Positions 1 through 8,542 of a stretch of 34,652 bases of DNA are shown piece by piece (the first letter of the stretch is position 1; the number at the start of each line of letters is the position of its first letter). The DNA comes from Ancylobacter novellus (lineage in GTDB: Bacteria; Pseudomonadota; Alphaproteobacteria; Rhizobiales; Methylopilaceae). The position numbers and the translations under genes were made by a program. The notes under the pieces are model-generated. The model saw only the letters and a list, made by a program, of their open reading frames with translations. It was not told the origin of the DNA and ran no database searches. The DNA is taken from NCBI GenBank assembly GCA_003241695.1, contig QFPN01000016.1, positions 1 to 34,652 of the forward strand, in the 5' to 3' direction.

Positions 1-550
1 TGCAGGCGCCCACCACCACGACGCCCTCGCGCGCCTCGGCTCCATCGAGACACTCGAGCAGCCCCGCGACCACCTCGGTGCAGTACTGCCTGTTTTGGGT
101 GTCGAACTGCTCGCGGTCGCCGACGGCGTCGATCTCGTCGATGAACATGATCGCAGGCGCCTGCTCGATCGCCCTGGCGAAGTCGGCGCGCATCGCCTTG
201 AGCAGATCGCCAATATGTCCTCGCGCCTGCCAGCGCGCGAGCGAGGCCAGCACGACGGGCACGCCGCAGCTCCGGGCGAGCGAACGGGCGTAGGTGGTCT
301 TGCCCGTGCCCGGCGGGCCGGAGATCAGCACGCCGCGGTCGACGTCGGCCCAAGAGATCCGGCCGGCCTTCCAGTCCGCGAGGTCGACGGCGAGTTCCTT
401 GCCCCAGACGCCCGCCTCGCCAAGCCCGTGAAGCTGGTCGAGCGTCGGCGCTGAACTGGAACCGCCGTCATCGGCTGCGCGAGCCGAGACTTCTTCGTCC
501 GCGCTCTCGCGAGCAAGCCGGTCCGCGGCCCTCCTGACACGCGGGAGCAA
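1..550 (-). CDS. AAA-family ATPase (partial, C-terminus beyond the left edge)
   Basis: Reading the complement gives a typical AAA module: a lead-in HGLGEAGVWGKELAVDL, Walker A GPPGTGKT (about nt 296-319), then a Walker B block FIDEIDAVGD (about nt 120-145) and the start of a sensor region (GVVVVGA) before the window edge. Such proteins hydrolyse ATP to remodel or unfold other proteins; the substrate here is unknown. An acidic, Ser/Ala-rich linker (about nt 455-510) precedes the ATPase domain. The start is not clear: the frame stays open upstream to about nt 1160, with a TTG at 550 and an ATG at 739, but codon bias beyond about nt 600 favours the opposite strand, so I stop at 550. The C-terminal half is outside the window. 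The family is certain, the start is not. Confidence 0.8.
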   Translation of the reverse strand, partial: MLPRVRRAADRLARESADEEVSARAADDGGSSSAPTLDQLHGLGEAGVWGKELAVDLADWKAGRISWADVDRGVLISGPPGTGKTTYARSLARSCGVPVVLASLARWQARGHIGDLLKAMRADFARAIEQAPAIMFIDEIDAVGDREQFDTQNRQYCTEVVAGLLECLDGAEAREGVVVVGAC

Positions 551-589
551 ATCCTCGAGCGGCCGTCCCTCCCTTACCAGCTGCCGCAG

Positions 590-1033
590 TTGTTCGAGCA
601 GGTCAGCCGGCAGGCGATCCTCCTCGGTCTTGGCGATCTGCGGGCCACGATCGAGGAGGCGCTGAAGCCCAACGAGAAGGGGCGCGTGCGCGTCTACAAG
701 GCCGAACTCAACAAGGCCACCAAGGCGCAGGCGCTCCATGTGCTGGTGCTGCTGCGCGAACAGACCGGCTTCCGCGTCTTCGGGGACTCTCCTCACTTCA
801 TGCACGCCGTGAAGTACGCGGATTGGCCCAGCACGGCCGGCTGGGGCGGCGTCGCCGCAGCGCTCCTCAAGCTGGTGGAGTTGGACAGGCGCCCGACCAG
901 CGAGACGTTCGCGCAGGACCTCGAGTTCGAGATCCTCGCGCCGATCGTTTGGGCGACCACGCCTTTCAGGAAGGCGAAGGCCGAGGCTAGGCCAGCGTCG
1001 AACGACGACGGCGAGGCAGATGTGGCAGCCTGA
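590..1033 (+). CDS. Unrecognised protein of about 147 residues, divergent from the AAA gene
   Basis: I do not recognise this protein. The frame has very high G/C at third codon positions along its whole length and reads as a plausible globular protein with hydrophobic helices (for example KATKAQALHVLVLLREQ and GGVAAALLKLVELD) and a charged, Ala/Asp-rich tail. No signal peptide or membrane helix is evident. The listed start is a TTG; an in-frame GTG at 686 is an alternative, and the frame is open upstream to the TGA at 452-454. Because the AAA gene on the other strand also stays open here, the two may abut head to head or one may be a rearranged remnant. Stop is TGA at 1031-1033. Confidence 0.5.
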   Translation: MFEQVSRQAILLGLGDLRATIEEALKPNEKGRVRVYKAELNKATKAQALHVLVLLREQTGFRVFGDSPHFMHAVKYADWPSTAGWGGVAAALLKLVELDRRPTSETFAQDLEFEILAPIVWATTPFRKAKAEARPASNDDGEADVAA

Positions 1034-1339
1034 GTTGCCGGACGGCAGATTTCCCGGCGGCGCGCTCGACGCGCGGCCGGAGATTATCTCCGCGGCCAAC
1101 GTGCGAGCCTGACCCGTGGGAGACCTTTGGTGGGTCCGCTCTCGGGCGATCGCTTGGTCCAACGCTCATCCCGGATGGCCTCGCACGGCTCGTCCGAAGC
1201 CGATGCGGCGCGAACTTTGATCGGCGCTCCGTCGACGCTCTCAGAAAAACGACTGGGCGAGTTCCGGAGCGTCGGAGCCGCGCGTCACGGCCGCGAGGCG
1301 GTCTGCGCTTGACTCTGGAGGCGGCGGGAGTCGTTACTA
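1034..1339. other. Intergenic region upstream of imuA
   Basis: About 300 bases with no convincing gene. The right end carries a candidate -35 element TTGACT at 1309-1314 with a weak -10-like GTTACT at 1333-1338 (18-base spacing), directly before the LexA box. Nothing else supportable was seen. Confidence 0.4.
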
Positions 1340-1354
1340 GAACAAAATAGGAAC
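1340..1354 (+). promoter_or_regulatory. LexA (SOS) box of the imuA-imuB-dnaE2 operon
   Basis: The sequence GAAC, seven bases, GAAC is a perfect match (read on the other strand, GTTC-N7-GTTC) to the LexA operator known from alphaproteobacteria. It lies four bases before the imuA ATG at 1359 and just downstream of a possible -35/-10 pair, so bound LexA would cover the transcription start. Damage-inducible control of imuAB-dnaE2 by LexA is established for this operon in related bacteria; its use here is inferred from the site. Confidence 0.88.
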
Positions 1355-1358
1355 ATTG

Positions 1359-2153
1359 ATGTCTGTCTCGTCTGAAGCCACCTTGGCGGCGTTGCGGAAG
1401 GCCATCTCGGGTCTGGACTCTGGCGTGGCCGGTCGCGACGTCGTTCCGTTCCGGCTCGGCTTGCCGGATTTCGACGCCGCGCTCGGCGGCGGGCTCCCGC
1501 GCGGCGCCTTGCATGAGGTCTACGCACGGCGCGCGCAGGACGCCGTGGCGGCGGCGGGGTTCGGCCTCGGCCTCGTTCTGAGGGCCGCGGGCGGACGTGC
1601 GATCGTCTGGGCGCGGCAAGAACTCGTCGATGTCGAGACCGGAGGACTTTATGGCGACGGCCTCGCCGCCTTTGGGTGCGATCCCAGGCGTCTTCTCATG
1701 GTGCGGGCGCGCGATCCGACCGGCGTGCTGCGCGCTGCGGCGGAAGCCGCGCGTTGTCCGGCGATCGGAGCGGCGCTCGTCGAAATCTGGGGCGATCCGA
1801 AGGTCCTCGATCTGAAAGCGAGCCGGCGACTGTCGTTCGCGGCGGCCGCGTCAGGCGTGACCGTCGTCATGATCCGGCCCGGCGCGACCCCCGCCCCGAG
1901 CGCGGCGGCCAGCCGGTGGAGCGTGGCCGCCGCAGCTTCCAGTCCGCTCAAGGCGAACGCGCCGGGTCGCCCGGCCTTCGAAGCCGCCCTGCTGCGTCAT
2001 CGGGCCGGACTTGGCCCCCGAACCTGGCGTCTGGAGTGGGACCGTGACCGCGCATCCTTCGAATCCGCGCCGCTATCTCGCGCTGTGGTTTCCGTTCCTG
2101 CCCACGGACAGGCTTCGTCCGCCGATCGCGCGCCATGGCGGCTCGCCGGCTGA
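1359..2153 (+). CDS. imuA: ImuA, RecA-like SOS mutagenesis protein
   Basis: About 264 residues. ImuA is the RecA-fold accessory factor of the ImuA-ImuB-DnaE2 translesion mutasome, acting on damaged DNA in the cytoplasm. The diagnostic segment LPDFDAALGGGLPRGALHEVYA lies near residues 38-59, followed by the RecA-like core with LVEIWGDPKVLDL and a W-R-L-E-W motif near the C-terminus. The start ATG at 1359 is chosen because it follows the LexA box immediately; a TTG one codon earlier is possible. No good Shine-Dalgarno sequence precedes it, so the leader may be very short. The 3' end overlaps imuB by about 110 bases, implying coupled translation. Family assignment is firm. Confidence 0.88.
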   Translation: MSVSSEATLAALRKAISGLDSGVAGRDVVPFRLGLPDFDAALGGGLPRGALHEVYARRAQDAVAAAGFGLGLVLRAAGGRAIVWARQELVDVETGGLYGDGLAAFGCDPRRLLMVRARDPTGVLRAAAEAARCPAIGAALVEIWGDPKVLDLKASRRLSFAAAASGVTVVMIRPGATPAPSAAASRWSVAAAASSPLKANAPGRPAFEAALLRHRAGLGPRTWRLEWDRDRASFESAPLSRAVVSVPAHGQASSADRAPWRLAG

Positions 2154-3600
2154 ACCGCTCGTCGTCGCGCAATCGGTCAAGGGCGCGCTGCGGCTCGCCG
2201 CGGCCAGCCGGGAAGCGCTGGCGCTCGGCCTGACGCCGGGCCTCACGCTCGCCGACGCACGCGCGCGCGTTCCCGGGCTCACCGTCGTCGACCAGGATCC
2301 GGAGGCGGACGCCGCGCTGCTCGGCCGGATGGCGGAGGCGTGCGACCGCTGGACGCCGCTCGTCGCGCTCGATCCGCCGCATGGCCTCATCCTCGACGTG
2401 ACCGGGTGCGCTCCTCTCTTCGGCGGCGAGGCGGCCTTGCGCCGGCTCATCATCGCGCGCTTCCGGCAAGGCGGCTTCGCCGTCCGCGCCTCGATCGCCG
2501 GAACGCCAGACGCCGCCCGCGCGCTCGCCCGCTTCGGCCGGGTGACGATCGCGCCGCCGGGCGGGGAGGCCTTAGCGCTCCGGCCCCTGCCGGTCGCAGC
2601 GCTTGGGCTCGGTGAGGACGTGCGCCGCGCGCTTTCGCTCGCGGGCCTAAAGCGCATCGCCGATCTCGCCGACCGGCCGAGCGGACCGCTCGCCGCCCGC
2701 TTCGGCGAGGAGCTGACGACGCGGCTGCGGCGGACGCTCGGGGAAGAGGATCGGCGCATCACGCCCCTGAGGCCGCCGCCGGCCTGCCGCGTGGAGCGAC
2801 GCTTTCCCGAGCCGATCGCCCATGCGGACACGATCGAGGCGACGATCCGGGCGCTGCTCGGACAGGCGTCGGCGCTGCTCGAAGCCGCCGGCCAGGGCGG
2901 CCGCGCCTTCGAGGCGAGCTTCTTCCGGACCGACGGCGCGGTGCGGCGCGTCAGCGTCGAGACCGGCCGGCCGACGCGCGACGTCGCCTCGGTGCTCCGC
3001 CTTCTGCGGGCCCGGCTCGACGCGCTCGCCGATCCGCTCGATCCGGGCTTCGGCTTCGACCTGATCCGGCTCGCCGTCCCGGCGGTCGAGCCGCTGACGG
3101 AGCTTCAGCCACGCTTTGACGGCGAGACGCGCGACGATGACGGGGTCTGCGACCTCGTCGACCGACTCGTGGCGCGTTTCGGCGCATCCCGGGTCCTCAG
3201 GTTCTCGGCCGCCGACACGCATGACCCGGTGCGCGCCTCGCGGCTCGTTCCCACGTCTTCCCCTGCGGCCTGCAAGTCCGGGCGCGCCACGCCGGAACCC
3301 GGCGAGCCGCCGATGCGCCCTCTGCACCTGTTCGACCCTCCGCAGCCGATCGAGACGCTCGCCGAAACGCCCGACGGACCGCCGCTCCGCTTCCGCTGGC
3401 GCCGTGTGCTGCACAAGGTCGCGCGTTCCGAAGGCCCGGAGAGGATCGCGCCCGAATGGTGGCGCGAGCCCCAAGCGCCGACGCGCGACTATTACCGCGT
3501 CGAGGATGTGGAGGGACGCCGGTTCTGGCTGTTCCGCGCCGGCCTCTACGAGCGCGAGACCGATCGTCCGCGCTGGTACCTGCACGGACTGTTCGCATGA
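2044..3600 (+). CDS. imuB: ImuB, Y-family polymerase-like hub of the mutasome
   Basis: About 518 residues from a GTG at 2044; the frame is open a little further upstream inside imuA. ImuB proteins resemble DinB/Y-family polymerases but lack the catalytic acidic residues. Here the N-terminal motif is RRYLALWFPFLPTDRL, where an active Y-family enzyme would have an Asp-x-Asp-Ala-Phe-Phe segment, so it is probably non-catalytic and bridges DnaE2, ImuA and the sliding clamp. A clamp-binding-like motif PLHLFDPP sits in the C-terminal third, and the protein ends with the family's typical W-Y-L-H-G-L-F-A. It overlaps dnaE2 by the four bases ATGA (3597-3600), typical of translational coupling. Expression follows the LexA box upstream of imuA. 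Confidence 0.88.
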   Translation: MTAHPSNPRRYLALWFPFLPTDRLRPPIARHGGSPAEPLVVAQSVKGALRLAAASREALALGLTPGLTLADARARVPGLTVVDQDPEADAALLGRMAEACDRWTPLVALDPPHGLILDVTGCAPLFGGEAALRRLIIARFRQGGFAVRASIAGTPDAARALARFGRVTIAPPGGEALALRPLPVAALGLGEDVRRALSLAGLKRIADLADRPSGPLAARFGEELTTRLRRTLGEEDRRITPLRPPPACRVERRFPEPIAHADTIEATIRALLGQASALLEAAGQGGRAFEASFFRTDGAVRRVSVETGRPTRDVASVLRLLRARLDALADPLDPGFGFDLIRLAVPAVEPLTELQPRFDGETRDDDGVCDLVDRLVARFGASRVLRFSAADTHDPVRASRLVPTSSPAACKSGRATPEPGEPPMRPLHLFDPPQPIETLAETPDGPPLRFRWRRVLHKVARSEGPERIAPEWWREPQAPTRDYYRVEDVEGRRFWLFRAGLYERETDRPRWYLHGLFA

Positions 3601-6600
3601 CGCGCGCCGTCCCGTCTTACGCGGAGCTCGCGGTCGCGACGAACTTCTCCTTCCTGCGCGGCGCGTCTCACCCGCAGCACATGGTTCTGACGGCGTTGCT
3701 GCTTGGGCAGGCCGGGATCGGGATCGCCGACCGCAACACGGTCGCGGGCGTCGTGCGCGCTTACAGCGCGCTGAAGGAGTTGCGCATGGAAGGCGCGCCG
3801 CCGCCCGACAAAATCCGCGAAGGCTCGAGCCCCGGCGAGTTCGTCTTCGTCGAGAGCCCTTGGGCGCCCGACGCGCCGTTCTCGCGCGGGGAGCTCAAGA
3901 GCCGCGCCGAGGCGTTCAGGCTCGTGGTCGGCGCACGGCTCGTCTTCTCCGACGGCGCGCCGGACGTGATCGCCTATCCGACGAACCGCGCGGGCTGGGG
4001 CCGGCTCTGCCGTCTCCTCACCGTCGGCAATCGCCGCGCCCGGAAAGGCGGCTGCATCCTGCGTCTCGACGACCTGCTCGCCGATGTCGCGGACCTCCTC
4101 CTGATCGTCATGCCCGAACGCTCCATCGACGGGCTCGCCGCGATCCTCTCGCGGATCGGGGAGGCCGCTCCCGGCGCGATCTGGCTTGGCGTCGCGCTGC
4201 ATCGTCGCGGCGACGACCTGAGGCGTCTCGCTTTGCTGAAGGCGATCTCCGGGGCGACGGGCGTTCCCCTCCTCGCCCTCAACGACGCGCTCTATGACGA
4301 ACCCGGCGCGCGCGACCTGCAGGACGTGCTCGCCTGCATCCGCGAGGGCAAGACGATCGAAACGGCCGGGCGGCTGCTCGAGGCCAATGCGGAGCGGCAT
4401 CTGAAATCGCCTGCGGAGATGGCGCGCCTGTTCCGCGACGCGCCTGAAGCGATCGCCGAGACGCAGAACCTGCTGGCGCGGATCGACTTCACGCTCGCCG
4501 AGCTGAAATACGACTATCCCGACGAACCGGTGCCGCCAGGCTGGGAGCCGCAGGGCTGGCTGGAGGAGCAGACCTGGCGGCGCGCCGCGTTCCGCTACCC
4601 GCACGGCGTGCCGGCGAAGGTCGAGACGCTGCTGCGCGACGAGCTCGCCCTCATCAAGAAGCTCGACTACGCCCGCTACTTCCTGACGATCCTCGACATC
4701 GTGCGGGTCGCCGAGGACAAGGGCATTCTCTGCCAGGGCCGTGGATCGGCGGCCAACTCCGCCGTTTGCTACGTGCTCGGCGTCACCGCGGTGGACCCGG
4801 CCGAGCACGACCTCCTGTTCGCCCGCTTCCTCTCGGAGGAGAGGCGCGAGCCGCCCGACATCGACGTCGACTTCGAGCACGAGCGGCGCGAGGAGATCAT
4901 CCAGCACATCTACGAACGCTATGGGCGCGAGCGCGCCGGCATCGCGGCGACCGTCATCAGCTACCGGCCGCGCAGCGCCATGCGGGAGGTCGGCAAGGCG
5001 CTTGGTCTGACGGAGGACGTCACCGCCCGTCTCGCCTCGACCCAGTGGGGCAGCTGGGGGACGGACATCAAGGACGAGCACATCCGCCAGACCGGGATCG
5101 ATCCGGCCAATCCGGCGATCCGCCGCGCGCTCGACCTCGCCCGGAGGCTGCTGGGCTTTCCCCGCCATCTCTCGCAGCATGTCGGCGGCTTCGTGCTGAC
5201 GCGCGGACGGCTCGACGAGACCGTGCCGATCGGCAACGCGGCGATGGCCGACCGCACCTTCATCGAATGGGACAAGGACGACATCGACGAGCTCGGCCTG
5301 ATGAAGGTCGACGTGCTCGCTCTCGGCATGCTGACCTGCATCCGCAAGGCGTTCGATCTCATCCACGAGCACGAAGGCGAAAGGCTCGACCTCGCCGCAA
5401 TCCCCCAGAACGACGGGGAGACATACGCCATGCTGCAGCGGGCGGATTCTCTCGGCGTGTTTCAGGTCGAGAGCCGCGCGCAGATGAACATGCTGCCGCG
5501 CCTGAAACCGAAAGAATTCTACGACCTCGTCGTCCAGGTCGCGATCGTGCGGCCCGGCCCGATCCAGGGCGGCATGGTGCATCCCTATCTGCGCCGACGC
5601 ATGGGACTGGAGAAGCCCGACTTTCCCGCGCCCTCGCCCGAGCACGGGCCTTCCGACGAGCTCCAGCAAGTGCTCGCCAAGACGCTCGGCGTGCCGCTGT
5701 TCCAGGAGCAGGTGATGCGGCTCGCGATGGTCGCGGCCCAGTTCACCGACGTCGAGGCGAACCAGCTGCGGCGCGCGATGGCGACCTTCCGCAATGTCGG
5801 CACGATCCAGACTTTCGAGGCGATGATGGTCGAGCGCATGGTCGCGCGCGGCTACGAACGGGACTTCGCGCAGCGCTGCTTCGGTCAGATCAGAGGCTTC
5901 GGCTCCTACGGCTTCCCGGAAAGTCACGCGGCCTCCTTCGCCAAGCTCGTCTACGTCTCCTCCTGGATCAAGAGGCATCATCCGGCGGTCTTCGCCTGCG
6001 CGCTGCTCAATTCGCAGCCCATGGGCTTCTATGCGCCGGCGCAAATCGTGCGCGACGCGCAGGAGCACGGCGTCGAGGTCCGGCCGGTCGACGTCAATCA
6101 CAGCCTCTACGACAACGCTCTGGAGCGTGGCGCTGAGGGCGCCCTCGCGCTGCGTCTCGGCTTGCGTCAGGCGCAAGGCCTCGGCGAGGCGGACGGCCTG
6201 CTGCTCGTCAAAACCCGCGGAGGCGGCTTCGGCGACGTCGAGGAGCTGGCGGCGCGCACACGCCTGTCCGCCCGCGTTCTGCGCCACCTCGCGGAAGCCG
6301 ACGCCTTTCGCTCTATTGGCCTCGACCGGCGCGCGGCTCTCTGGGCCGTCCGCCGCCTGCCGGATGACGCGCCGCTGCCTCTGTTCGCGGCGGCGGACGC
6401 GCGTGAACTCGGCGAAGAGCCAAGCGTCGACCTGCCCGCCATGTCGCTCGGCGCGCATGTCGCGGCCGACTATCAATCCCTGCGGCTTTCGCTCAAGGCC
6501 CACCCGATGCAGGTCCTGCGGCCCGTCTTCGCAAGAGAGCGGATCGCGACCTGCGCGGCGACCTCCGCCCGGCCGGACAAGGCCTTCTGCCGGACGGCGG

Positions 6601-6968
6601 GCGTGGTGCTCGTGCGCCAACGTCCCGGCGCCGGGAACGCCATCTTCATCACGATCGAAGACGAGACCGGGGTCACGAACGTCGTCCTATGGGCGCGCAC
6701 GTTCGAGCGGTTCCGCCGCGACGTGATGGGCGCACGTTTGCTGCTCGTCGAGGGCCGCGTGCAGAAAAGCCCGGAAGGCGTGACGCATCTGATGGCCGAG
6801 CGCGTCCTGGACCGCTCGGACGAGCTCGCGCGCCTGTCGGGCGACGACGCCGCGCTCACGATCGAGCTCACCCGAGCCGACGAGTTCACCCATCCACAGC
6901 AGCCCCGCGGCGTTTCAGGTCATCCGCGCAACGTTCGCATCATGCCGAAATCGCGGGACTTCCACTGA
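3597..6968 (+). CDS. dnaE2: DnaE2, error-prone DNA polymerase III alpha subunit
   Basis: 1123 residues, the usual length for DnaE2. This C-family polymerase carries out mutagenic translesion synthesis with ImuA and ImuB. An N-terminal PHP domain begins at NFSFLRGASHP (about residues 16-26). The palm has GRGSAANSAVCY and the catalytic DIDVDFEH, with Asp421, Asp423 and Asp425 expected to bind metal. The fingers and clamp-binding region include VRPGPIQGGMVHPY and FPESHAASFAKLVY. A C-terminal OB-fold (ITIEDETGVTNVVLWAR) and the characteristic LPKSRDFH-like ending (MPKSRDFH) complete it. The ATG at 3597 overlaps the imuB stop. The gene appears intact. Confidence 0.95.
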   Translation: MTRAVPSYAELAVATNFSFLRGASHPQHMVLTALLLGQAGIGIADRNTVAGVVRAYSALKELRMEGAPPPDKIREGSSPGEFVFVESPWAPDAPFSRGELKSRAEAFRLVVGARLVFSDGAPDVIAYPTNRAGWGRLCRLLTVGNRRARKGGCILRLDDLLADVADLLLIVMPERSIDGLAAILSRIGEAAPGAIWLGVALHRRGDDLRRLALLKAISGATGVPLLALNDALYDEPGARDLQDVLACIREGKTIETAGRLLEANAERHLKSPAEMARLFRDAPEAIAETQNLLARIDFTLAELKYDYPDEPVPPGWEPQGWLEEQTWRRAAFRYPHGVPAKVETLLRDELALIKKLDYARYFLTILDIVRVAEDKGILCQGRGSAANSAVCYVLGVTAVDPAEHDLLFARFLSEERREPPDIDVDFEHERREEIIQHIYERYGRERAGIAATVISYRPRSAMREVGKALGLTEDVTARLASTQWGSWGTDIKDEHIRQTGIDPANPAIRRALDLARRLLGFPRHLSQHVGGFVLTRGRLDETVPIGNAAMADRTFIEWDKDDIDELGLMKVDVLALGMLTCIRKAFDLIHEHEGERLDLAAIPQNDGETYAMLQRADSLGVFQVESRAQMNMLPRLKPKEFYDLVVQVAIVRPGPIQGGMVHPYLRRRMGLEKPDFPAPSPEHGPSDELQQVLAKTLGVPLFQEQVMRLAMVAAQFTDVEANQLRRAMATFRNVGTIQTFEAMMVERMVARGYERDFAQRCFGQIRGFGSYGFPESHAASFAKLVYVSSWIKRHHPAVFACALLNSQPMGFYAPAQIVRDAQEHGVEVRPVDVNHSLYDNALERGAEGALALRLGLRQAQGLGEADGLLLVKTRGGGFGDVEELAARTRLSARVLRHLAEADAFRSIGLDRRAALWAVRRLPDDAPLPLFAAADARELGEEPSVDLPAMSLGAHVAADYQSLRLSLKAHPMQVLRPVFARERIATCAATSARPDKAFCRTAGVVLVRQRPGAGNAIFITIEDETGVTNVVLWARTFERFRRDVMGARLLLVEGRVQKSPEGVTHLMAERVLDRSDELARLSGDDAALTIELTRADEFTHPQQPRGVSGHPRNVRIMPKSRDFH

Positions 6969-7282
6969 AGACCAAATCCATTTTGTGTCGGGGGCGGCCC
7001 AAACCAGACCGCCAGTGTTGCGATGGATGGTTCGCTCCCAATTCCCTCGCGGCCTCGTAGCGTCGTCAAAACCCTCGTTTCGCGTCTGCGGATGTCCGTT
7101 TTGGATACGGAGCTTAAGTCAACTTGTGGCGCGGAGCCGCTGTAGGGTAGGGGTCTCAGGCTGACCCTAGGCGGACCTCCGCACCGTCCGCTTTTGGTGT
7201 GGGTATCCGCGGCTTTCGAGTGATCCAACGTGCGGATGGGGCGCGGGTCCCCGTCGTGCGGCCGAGGCCTTCCAGGGCCCCA
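6969..7282. other. Convergent intergenic region between dnaE2 and the sulfur locus
   Basis: About 310 bases between two gene ends facing each other. Base composition is more even than in the flanking genes and no reading frame, tRNA or clear terminator with a T-run could be supported. Confidence 0.4.
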
Positions 7283-8515
7283 TTAGAAAAAGCCCGTGAG
7301 CGGGACCCTTTCGCCCGTGACGAGATGCTGGCCGACGCCGCGTGCCTTGTAGGAGGCGGGGTTGTGGGTCGCGAGCGTGCGGGCGTTGCGCCAGTGGCGG
7401 TCGAGATTGGCGCTCGACTTGGTCGAGGTCGCGCCGCCGACGTCGAAGATTTTTGACCCCGACCGGATCGCGAGCTCGTCGACGATCACCTTGGCTTTCG
7501 CCGCCGCAAGCGCCCCCTCATGGGCCGCCTCGAGATCCGGCGAGCCGTCCACCCGGGTCGCGACCGCACGCTCGAGCGCGTCGGCGGCGGCCAGAACCGC
7601 GGCTTCCGCCGCGAAGGCCGCGGACGCGATCTCGCCGACAGCCTGCTGCAGGATCGGGTCTTCGGCGGGCTTTTCCGTCGGCGCGAAGGAGAACGAGCGC
7701 GCGCGACGCTTCACCAGCGCGGCGGCGTCGGTCGCGGCCGAGCGGATGATGCCGGCGACGATCGCGGTCAGGAACAGCTGCTGGAACGAGCCGTGATAGG
7801 GCCGGTCATAGCCTTGGCCGCGAACTTCATCGTCGAACACCACCTCCTCGGGCCGCACGGCCGCGTCCTCGAAGCGCGTGGTGCCGGTGCCGGTGAGCCG
7901 CTGGCCGAACCCGTCCCAGTCGTCGATCAGCGTCACGCCTTCGCGCTTGGCCGGAACCACGACGGTGACGAAGCGATCGTTCAGGTCCTGCGCGCGCACC
8001 ATCACGTAGTCGGCGAAGAGACTGCCGGTGGAGAAGTACTTCACGCCGTTCAGCGCGTAGCCGTCGCCCTTCGGCGAGAGCTTGGTGTCGAAGCCGGTGC
8101 CGCCGACCGCGCGGTTGTTGACCTCGGTCATCGCGAGGCCGACGATCTCGCCGCCGGCGATCAGCCGCGCCCAGGGGCGATGCGCGTCGTTCGCCGCCGG
8201 CTGGCAGAAGCGCTCGGAATAACCGAAATGGTTGCGCAGGATCTGCGCGACGTTGGGATCAGCCTCGCCGAGCGCGACCACGGTCGCGAACAGCTCGCGG
8301 AGCGAGACGCCTGCGCCGCCGTCGGCCTCGCGCAGCCGCAGCGCGCCGATCCGCGCGCGGCGCAGCAGGTCGACCTGCTCGAAGGGCAGGATGCGCTTGG
8401 CGTCGCGCTCGGAGGCGCCGGCGGCGATCTCCTGAAGGATCGTCGCGAGCTCCGGCGAGCCGAGGCGGGGGATTTCGGGCGTCGCGAAGCTTGCGGCTCG
8501 GGCGATGACGTTCAT
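7283..8515 (-). CDS. SfnB-family (acyl-CoA dehydrogenase-like) sulfur acquisition oxidoreductase
   Basis: 410 residues with the acyl-CoA dehydrogenase/DszC-like flavoprotein fold: an N-terminal helical domain (ATILQEIAAGASERDAKRILPFEQ), a middle beta domain with EVNNRAVGGTGFDTKLSPKG, and a C-terminal helical bundle ending RTLATHNPASYKARGVGQHL. SfnB-type proteins are linked to use of sulfones, sulfides and other organosulfur compounds and are thought to act as reduced-flavin-dependent oxygenases. It is the last gene of a minus-strand run, 27 bases after the NtaA-family monooxygenase, which supports a role in releasing sulfur from an imported compound. The exact substrate cannot be read from the sequence; DszC- or desulfurisation-type activity is the main alternative. 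Confidence 0.8.
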   Translation of the reverse strand: MNVIARAASFATPEIPRLGSPELATILQEIAAGASERDAKRILPFEQVDLLRRARIGALRLREADGGAGVSLRELFATVVALGEADPNVAQILRNHFGYSERFCQPAANDAHRPWARLIAGGEIVGLAMTEVNNRAVGGTGFDTKLSPKGDGYALNGVKYFSTGSLFADYVMVRAQDLNDRFVTVVVPAKREGVTLIDDWDGFGQRLTGTGTTRFEDAAVRPEEVVFDDEVRGQGYDRPYHGSFQQLFLTAIVAGIIRSAATDAAALVKRRARSFSFAPTEKPAEDPILQQAVGEIASAAFAAEAAVLAAADALERAVATRVDGSPDLEAAHEGALAAAKAKVIVDELAIRSGSKIFDVGGATSTKSSANLDRHWRNARTLATHNPASYKARGVGQHLVTGERVPLTGFF

Positions 8516-8542
8516 GGGGACGAACTCCTTCTGCGACAGGGC

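Noticed and set aside
3546..6620. A 1024-residue open frame antisense to dnaE2
   Set aside because: It is a shadow of the high-GC dnaE2 gene: Arg/Ala/His-rich composition, no recognisable domains, and the plus strand encodes a full DnaE2.
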